Shown here one piece after another: positions 5,940-9,505 of a DNA stretch of 9,505 bases (positions within the stretch are counted from its first letter, which is position 1; each line of letters begins with the position of its first letter). The notes beneath the pieces are model-generated. The model saw nothing but the letters and a program-made list of their open reading frames with translations, searched no databases and was not told the origin of the DNA. The DNA is from DASZHJ01 sp035280245. GTDB taxonomy: Bacteria > Pseudomonadota > Alphaproteobacteria > ATCC43930 > CGMCC-115725. The translations under genes were made by a program, and so were the position numbers. The stretch lies in contig DATEGF010000073.1 of NCBI GenBank assembly GCA_035280245.1, positions 1 through 9,505 of the forward strand. The letters run 5' to 3'.

Positions 5940-7178
5940 ATGAGCGCCGGTGCCATCGAGCCGGTGTTCCGGAACGAGGCGGGTCGCGTCCTCGCGACGC
6001 TGATCCGCCTCGTGGGCGACTTCGATCTTGCGGAGGAGGGCCTGCAGGACGCTTTCGCCGCGGCGCTCGAGCAATGGCCCACAGCTGGCGTGCCCGCAAA
6101 TCCCCGCGCCTGGCTCGTCAACGTCGGCCGCCACAAGGCCATCGACCGGCTGCGCCGGCGAATCCTGCAGCGCGAGAAGCGCGGCGAGCTCGAGGCCGAG
6201 GCGACGGTGGCGGCGCAAGTGACGCCAGTCGAGGAGAGCGAGGACGGCATCGCAGACGACATGCTGCGGCTCGTTTTCACCTGCTGTCATCCCGCGCTCA
6301 GCGCCGAGGCGCGGGTCGCGCTCACGCTCCGCGCGGTCTGCGGTCTCGCGACCCCCGCGGTCGCGCGCGCCTTCCTCGTGAGCGAGGAAACCATGGCGCA
6401 GCGCCTCGTCCGCGCGAAGCAGAAGATCCGCGAGGCGAAGATTCCCTATGCGCCGCCGGAGGCCGATCGGCTCGACGAGCGGGTCGAGGGCGTGCTCGCG
6501 GTGATCTACCTGGTGTTCACTGAAGGCTATGCCGTGAGCTCCGGCAGCGATCTCATGCGTGAGGACCTCGCGCAGGAGGCGATCCGCCTCGCGCGTCTGC
6601 TCGACGGTCTGCTGCCGGGTCGAGCCGCCATCCAGGGACTCCTGGCGCTGGTCCTGCTGCACCATTCCCGGCGCAAGACGCGGGCGACGCCTGCGGGCGA
6701 TATCGTGCTGCTCGAGGACCAGGATCGCGGCCTCTGGGATTATGCCGAGATTGCGGAGGGGCTCGAACTGGTCGATCGGGCGCTGCGTCAGCGCGGCCGC
6801 CCCAGCACCTACGTGGTTCAGGCCGCGATCGCGGCACTCCACGCGCGCGCGCCGCACCACGAGGCAACAGACTGGCGGCAGATCGTCGGGCTCTACGAAG
6901 TGCTGCTCCGGCTCTACCCCTCACCGGTGGTGGAGCTCAATCACGCCGCGGCGGTCTCGATGGTGGACGGCCCCGCCCGCGCGCTCGACCTCCTGGACGC
7001 GCTCGCCGCTCGCGGTACGCTCTCGGGCTATCACCTGCTGCCGGCGGTGCGCGCCGATGTGCTGCGTCGCCTCGGCCGCCGCGCCGAGGCCGGCGCCGCC
7101 TACCGCGAGGCCATCGCCCTCACCAAGCTCGAGCCCGAGCGCCGCCTCCTGGCGCGGCGTCTCCGGGAGCTCGATTAG
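5940..7178 (+). CDS. ECF42-type RNA polymerase sigma factor with long C-terminal extension
   Basis: Sigma factor of 412 residues, about twice the length of a simple ECF sigma. Region sigma2 (about 15-75) includes LIRLVGDFDLAEEGLQDAF and NPRAWLVNVGRHKAIDRLRRR. The marker sequence LRLVFTCCHPALS (109-121) precedes sigma4 (122-170), whose helix-turn-helix contains TPAVARAFLVSEETMAQRLVRAK. Residues 178-412 form the helical, TPR-like extension characteristic of this group, including LYEVLLRLYPSPVVELNHAA and a final AGAAYREAIAL repeat. In studied ECF42 proteins this extension affects activity, and no classical anti-sigma factor is encoded beside the gene; none is seen here either. The start at 5940 has GAGG (5930-5933) six bases upstream; the frame is open further up, but that stretch overlaps the DGPF gene. 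Probably co-transcribed with the DGPF gene. Confidence 0.95.
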   Translation: MSAGAIEPVFRNEAGRVLATLIRLVGDFDLAEEGLQDAFAAALEQWPTAGVPANPRAWLVNVGRHKAIDRLRRRILQREKRGELEAEATVAAQVTPVEESEDGIADDMLRLVFTCCHPALSAEARVALTLRAVCGLATPAVARAFLVSEETMAQRLVRAKQKIREAKIPYAPPEADRLDERVEGVLAVIYLVFTEGYAVSSGSDLMREDLAQEAIRLARLLDGLLPGRAAIQGLLALVLLHHSRRKTRATPAGDIVLLEDQDRGLWDYAEIAEGLELVDRALRQRGRPSTYVVQAAIAALHARAPHHEATDWRQIVGLYEVLLRLYPSPVVELNHAAAVSMVDGPARALDLLDALAARGTLSGYHLLPAVRADVLRRLGRRAEAGAAYREAIALTKLEPERRLLARRLRELD

Positions 7179-7184
7179 GCCGCG

Positions 7185-7373
7185 CTAAGGCTCGTCGTCG
7201 GCCTCCGCCTCGCCAGACTCGATCCGCTCAGCCAATTCCCGGTAGAGCTTCGCGTAGTGCATATAACGCTCGCGCTCGCTCTCATCTTTCGCGATCTCGG
7301 CGCGGCGCTGGAACACATCGGCCGTGCCGCGCATGGTTGCGACATCGCCGATCGCGGTATCTTCTGACCACAT
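7185..7373 (-). CDS. Small hypothetical helical protein
   Basis: Encodes 62 residues, charged and probably one or two amphipathic helices: FQRRAEIAKDESERERYMHY followed by AKLYRELAERIE, with an acidic tail EAEADDEP. No signal peptide, membrane segment or metal motif is visible. GGAG lies eight bases before the ATG on the minus strand, supporting expression. The gene converges on the sigma factor, the two stop codons being six bases apart with no clear terminator. I recall similar short YxxxAxxYRxLA-type proteins in alphaproteobacteria but assign no function. A chance ORF is possible because every frame here is rich in open stretches, but the RBS and the tight packing argue for a real gene. 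Confidence 0.6.
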   Translation of the reverse strand: MWSEDTAIGDVATMRGTADVFQRRAEIAKDESERERYMHYAKLYRELAERIESGEAEADDEP

Positions 7374-7473
7374 CAGACGGGCTCCGCTTCTTCTCCGTCA
7401 GAGAAAGAGCGGTATGCGATTTCCCTTGGGTCTCAAGGTCCTTGTGCCGCAAGCCCTATTTTCGACACGCTGT

Positions 7474-8253
7474 CTAACCCTCTGGGAGCGATTCCTCATC
7501 GCAGTAGAGCGTGCAGTGGGCGTGGCGGCGGAGCGCGGTCGCGGGGCAATCGGCCCCGATCGGGTCGTGGAGGGCGCGCCGGACGGCGGGCGCCTTCACT
7601 TTGCCGGGCACCACGCAGAAGAGCCGCTCGCCCGAGAGCAGACCGGGCACAGTGAGGGTGATCGCGGTTTTCGGCACCGCGGATATCGAGGGGTAGTTGC
7701 CCTCGTCCACCTGCTGCTGGCAGCTCACGGGATCGAGGGCGATCTCCTTGACCCAATGCCGGTCGTTGAGGTCGGTGCCGGGGCCTGGCTCGTTGAAGGC
7801 GAGGTGGCCGTTGACGCCGATGCCGAGACAGACCGCGTCGATCGGCGCCTCCGTCAGCAGCCGCTCGTAGTCCTCGATCGCGGTCTTGACCCCGATCTCC
7901 GGCGAGATCGCGTGGAACCGACCGATCGGCACGCGGTCGATCAGCGCTCGCTTCAGCCAGCTGCCGAGCCGCTGGGGAGCCTCGGGCGGGAGCCCGATGT
8001 ACTCGTCCATGTGGAAGGCGGTGATGCGGCCCCAGTCGAGTCGATGGTCTTCGATCAAGCTCTCCAACATGTCGCGCTGGCTCTCCGCTGCCGCGAAGAT
8101 GACGCGGAGCCGCCGCCCGGAGATGCCGATCTTCGCTCGAAGGAAATCCGCGACGTCCGCGGCCGCTGCCACGCCCATCGCGTGGCGCGTGGCGAAGCGG
8201 CGGACGGGGAGGGGGTATTCCTTGGCGCGATCGGGTGTCGGCATATCTGTCAT
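7474..8253 (-). CDS. nagB: NagB-family glucosamine-6-phosphate deaminase/isomerase
   Basis: Predicted cytosolic sugar-phosphate enzyme of 259 residues, the size of monomeric NagB proteins. NagB converts glucosamine-6-phosphate to fructose-6-phosphate and ammonia. HMDEYIGL (81-88) gives the catalytic aspartate D83. GIGVNGHLAFNEPG (144-157) gives H150 and E155; N148 stands where E. coli NagB has D141, a change I recall in other NagB enzymes with GxNGH. VVPGKVKAPAV (215-225) carries the conserved lysine region, and TLYCDEES (248-255) the C-terminal motif. The N-terminal phosphate loop is unusual: IFAAAESQRDML (52-62 region) replaces the common TGxTP pattern, so substrate specificity may differ. 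I start at 8253 (MTDMPTPDRA); the open frame upstream adds 31 residues that look non-coding, and an ATG at 8244 is a second option. No clear RBS. It stands alone, with no nagA or transporter beside it. Confidence 0.85.
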   Translation of the reverse strand: MTDMPTPDRAKEYPLPVRRFATRHAMGVAAAADVADFLRAKIGISGRRLRVIFAAAESQRDMLESLIEDHRLDWGRITAFHMDEYIGLPPEAPQRLGSWLKRALIDRVPIGRFHAISPEIGVKTAIEDYERLLTEAPIDAVCLGIGVNGHLAFNEPGPGTDLNDRHWVKEIALDPVSCQQQVDEGNYPSISAVPKTAITLTVPGLLSGERLFCVVPGKVKAPAVRRALHDPIGADCPATALRRHAHCTLYCDEESLPEG

Positions 8254-8342
8254 CCCGGATGTGCTATGGCCGGCGATCCTACCGGACCGGCATCCTCTGT
8301 GACAGCGCGCCGCCCCGACCCTGTCCCCGCCTGGGAGAGGGA

Positions 8343-8443
8343 GCAATGCGGTGCCGCGCGGTGCCGCTCATTTCCTCACCCTCGGGGAGAGGAAGGGGCC
8401 CGCCGAGAAGCGGTGGGAAGGTGAGGGGCAAACACCGCATTGC
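8343..8443. repeat. Imperfect inverted repeat with a tandem 10-bp duplication
   Basis: The outer arms are an exact 11-bp match: GCAATGCGGTG (8343-8353) and CACCGCATTGC (8433-8443). Inner arms CCTCACC (8374-8380) and GGTGAGG (8420-8426) are also complementary but slightly off centre. GCGGTGCCGC occurs twice in tandem at 8348-8357 and 8358-8367. The middle (CGGGGAGAGGAAGGGGCC region) resembles purine-rich intergenic repeats common in alphaproteobacteria. It is a candidate dispersed REP-like element. The rest of 8254-8520 shows no gene or clear signal. Confidence 0.65.
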
Positions 8444-8523
8444 GATTGTGGGTGCTGGCTGCATGGGAACGTCCGGCGTCCATGGCGTCCGCGACCGCGC
8501 CGGTCCTTGGCGCAGGCAGTCAC

Positions 8524-8552
8524 TTGACATATACGCAAAATGCGTTTATGCT
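8524..8552 (+). promoter_or_regulatory. Sigma70-like promoter for the gene at 8579, with operator-like palindrome
   Basis: TTGACA (8524-8529) is a perfect -35, and TATGCT (8547-8552), 17 bases on, is a fair -10 in an A/T-rich patch unlike the surrounding DNA. Within it lies a palindrome centred on 8539: arms CATATACGCA (8528-8537) and TGCGTTTATG (8541-8550) flank AAA, with one mismatched pair in ten. A dimeric repressor bound there would cover the spacer and both hexamer edges. Confidence 0.6.
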
Positions 8553-8578
8553 CTGTTCCTTTGCCCGAGGAGCAGAGC

Positions 8579-9190
8579 ATGACGAGCCCAGCGCAGTTTG
8601 CCGCAAATCGGCTCAACGCTCAGAAGAGCACGGGGCCGAAGACGGCGGCGGGAAAGGCGAGGGTGGCCCAGAGCGCGCTCTGGCATGGGCTGACGGCGGC
8701 CTCGCTGGTGGTGCTCGACGAGGACGCGGCGGATTTCGACGATTTCCACGATTGTCTGACGCGCGATCTCGAGCCCAGGGGCACCTTCGAGTGCGCACTC
8801 GTCGAGCGGATCGCGGTGCTCTCCTGGCGGCTGCGCCGTGTCGCCAAGGCGGAGGCGGCGCTCATCAACAGATCCGCTCGCCACAAGCCTGGATTTCCTG
8901 CGCTCCCACATCCGGCGGAGGCACCTGATACCGATGCCGGCGGCGCCTTTGACCAAGCCTTGCACAACCTCAGCGCGCTTACCCGGCACGAGGCAACGAT
9001 CGAGCGCGCGCTCAGCCGAGCGATCTCTCAATTCACGCGCTGCCAGGAAAATCGTTGGGAGAATACCGACCGGGAAGCGGAAGCGCAGGGAGTGAGCAAC
9101 CGCGTGTTAAAGCCGGGCGATCCCGATTATCCCCGACCAACGGGCAAGCTCTACATGGGCCGGCCGGAAGATGGGATCGAGGGAAAATGA
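8579..9190 (+). CDS. Hypothetical protein with N-terminal NAQKSTGPKT...GK motif
   Basis: Encodes 203 residues of unknown function. The N-terminus AANRLNAQKSTGPKTAAGKA then ALWHGLTA (about 6-42) matches a motif I recall from many uncharacterised, often multicopy proteins in soil bacteria and planctomycetes. The middle (about 50-105) is helical and charged (DFDDFHDCLTRDLEP, LSWRLRRVAKAEAALIN). Around 130-155 is ALHNLSALTRHEATIERALSRA, another helix reminiscent of the same family. The tail is polar, ending PTGKLYMGRPEDGIEGK. The start at 8579 has GAGGAG (8567-8572) six bases upstream; an ATG at 8540 lies inside the promoter and is rejected. No signal peptide or membrane segment is seen. The small basic motif could bind nucleic acid, but that is a guess. 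An open stretch continues in frame after the stop. Confidence 0.8.
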   Translation: MTSPAQFAANRLNAQKSTGPKTAAGKARVAQSALWHGLTAASLVVLDEDAADFDDFHDCLTRDLEPRGTFECALVERIAVLSWRLRRVAKAEAALINRSARHKPGFPALPHPAEAPDTDAGGAFDQALHNLSALTRHEATIERALSRAISQFTRCQENRWENTDREAEAQGVSNRVLKPGDPDYPRPTGKLYMGRPEDGIEGK

Positions 9191-9203
9191 GAATTACAAA
9201 TCA

Positions 9204-9275
9204 GAGCCAATTTATTCAATGAATACAAGCACTGGAGGTCAGGGAAAGCCAATTTGAAAGCCAATCAAAGCCAAT
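9204..9275 (+). repeat. Short direct repeats of AGCCAAT
   Basis: AAAGCCAAT occurs at 9245-9253, 9257-9265 and 9267-9275, and GAGCCAAT at 9204-9211. The region is A/T-rich compared with the rest of the window. The units are irregularly spaced and lie in a 47-codon open stretch (9191-9331) in the same frame as the gene ending at 9190, where three of them read Arg/Lys-Ala-Asn. Confidence 0.6.
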
Positions 9276-9325
9276 GTTTCGATGGCTGCACGTGCATCGA
9301 GCGTCCTTCGACGCGCTTCGCTTGC

Positions 9326-9375
9326 TCAGGATGAGGTGCTGTGAGTGTGGCTCGAAAGAAACGTCCTCATCCTGA
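9326..9375. repeat. REP-like inverted repeat
   Basis: TCAGGATGAGG (9326-9336) and CCTCATCCTGA (9365-9375) are perfect 11-bp complements around a 28-base loop. The preceding GTCCTTCGACGCGCTTCGCTTGCTCAGG region (about 9303-9330) resembles the dispersed CCTTCGA...CTCAGGATGAGG palindromes common in alphaproteobacterial intergenic DNA. It could act as a hairpin terminator for the upstream gene. The rest of 9376-9461 holds no clear gene. Confidence 0.65.
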
Positions 9376-9461
9376 CAGGCTGTGAAGCTTTGCGCGGTTT
9401 TGGTTGCGCGAGATTGCAGTGGATGATTCCTTTGGTCAGCGCTCAGCTGGCGGAGGTTGCG

Positions 9462-9505
9462 ATGTCGCGTGAGGGTCTGTTCGAGGCTTTGCCGGAAACT
9501 GCGAG
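9462..9505 (+). CDS. Start of an unidentified gene (3' partial)
   Basis: Only 14 complete codons are visible before the window ends: MSREGLFEALPETA. GGAGG (9452-9456) lies five bases before this ATG, the strongest RBS-like match near this end of the window, so I prefer it to the in-frame ATG at 9423. The peptide is too short to place; it faintly recalls the opening of some IS transposases, and its position just beyond a REP-like repeat would suit a mobile element, but neither is proof. Confidence 0.45.
   Translation, partial: MSREGLFEALPETA

Noticed and set aside
5898..6860. Minus-strand ORF (320 residues) opposite the sigma factor
   Set aside because: The sigma factor on the other strand has full domain support; this translation shows only Arg/Glu/His-rich low-complexity sequence.
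7374..7473. Terminator or promoter between the small gene and the NagB-like gene
   Set aside because: Only very short stems such as CTTG/CAAG are present, with no T-run and no convincing hexamers.
8254..8346. 31-residue N-terminal extension of the NagB-like protein
   Set aside because: Cys/Arg/Gly-rich with no similarity to the family, and it runs into the inverted-repeat region. The start at 8253 gives the normal length.
7324..8424. Plus-strand ORF (366 residues) over the NagB-like gene
   Set aside because: It is antisense to a gene with clear catalytic motifs, and shows no family signature.
9204..9275. CRISPR array
   Set aside because: The AGCCAAT units are only 7-9 bases, spaced 10-12 bases apart apart from the first copy, with no unique spacers of CRISPR length and no cas genes.

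Overview
The window is GC-rich, tightly packed bacterial DNA. Strong third-position G/C bias gives many antisense shadow ORFs. Gene content (Liv-type ABC transporter, TauD/TfdA dioxygenase, GST, ECF sigma with a DGPF protein) and the intergenic repeats, notably a TCAGGATGAGG/CCTCATCCTGA inverted repeat, suggest a soil- or water-dwelling proteobacterium, probably an alphaproteobacterium near Rhodospirillales or Hyphomicrobiales. This placement is inference; no rRNA or marker gene is present.

Bases 1-3696 (+) hold the 3' part of a transporter operon: a 5'-truncated permease fusing LivH-like and LivM-like halves, the ATPases LivG and LivF, and a heme-oxygenase-fold protein that keeps a full set of candidate di-metal ligands. 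Every junction is a start/stop overlap (ATGA or TGATG), so the oxidase-like protein is translationally coupled to the transporter. Bases 3703-3889 form a long nested imperfect inverted repeat lying between convergent operons.

Bases 3906-5401 (-) encode a TauD/TfdA-type Fe(II)/2-oxoglutarate dioxygenase followed, with an ATGA overlap, by a glutathione S-transferase. Divergent from these, 5567-7178 (+) encodes a DGPF/YCII protein and a sigma factor with a long C-terminal extension, the typical ECF42 pair. The 165-bp divergent spacer contains TGTCGA-N17-CGAC, which fits the ECF42 promoter motif as I remember it. The element is symmetric, so it could also be read toward the dioxygenase operon.

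Bases 7185-8253 (-) carry a small hypothetical protein and a NagB-type glucosamine-6-phosphate deaminase/isomerase family protein. From 8254 on the DNA becomes repeat-rich: a 101-bp inverted repeat; a sigma70-like promoter with a near-perfect palindrome across its spacer; an unrecognised protein with an N-terminal STGPKT-type motif, of a sort I recall as multicopy; an in-frame open stretch after its stop; a REP-like inverted repeat; and the first codons of another gene with a strong RBS at the window edge.

The least expected parts are the metal-oxidase-like gene coupled to the liv operon, the possibly bidirectional ECF42-type promoter, and the operator-like palindrome at 8528-8550. No RNA gene, CRISPR array or complete mobile element was found.
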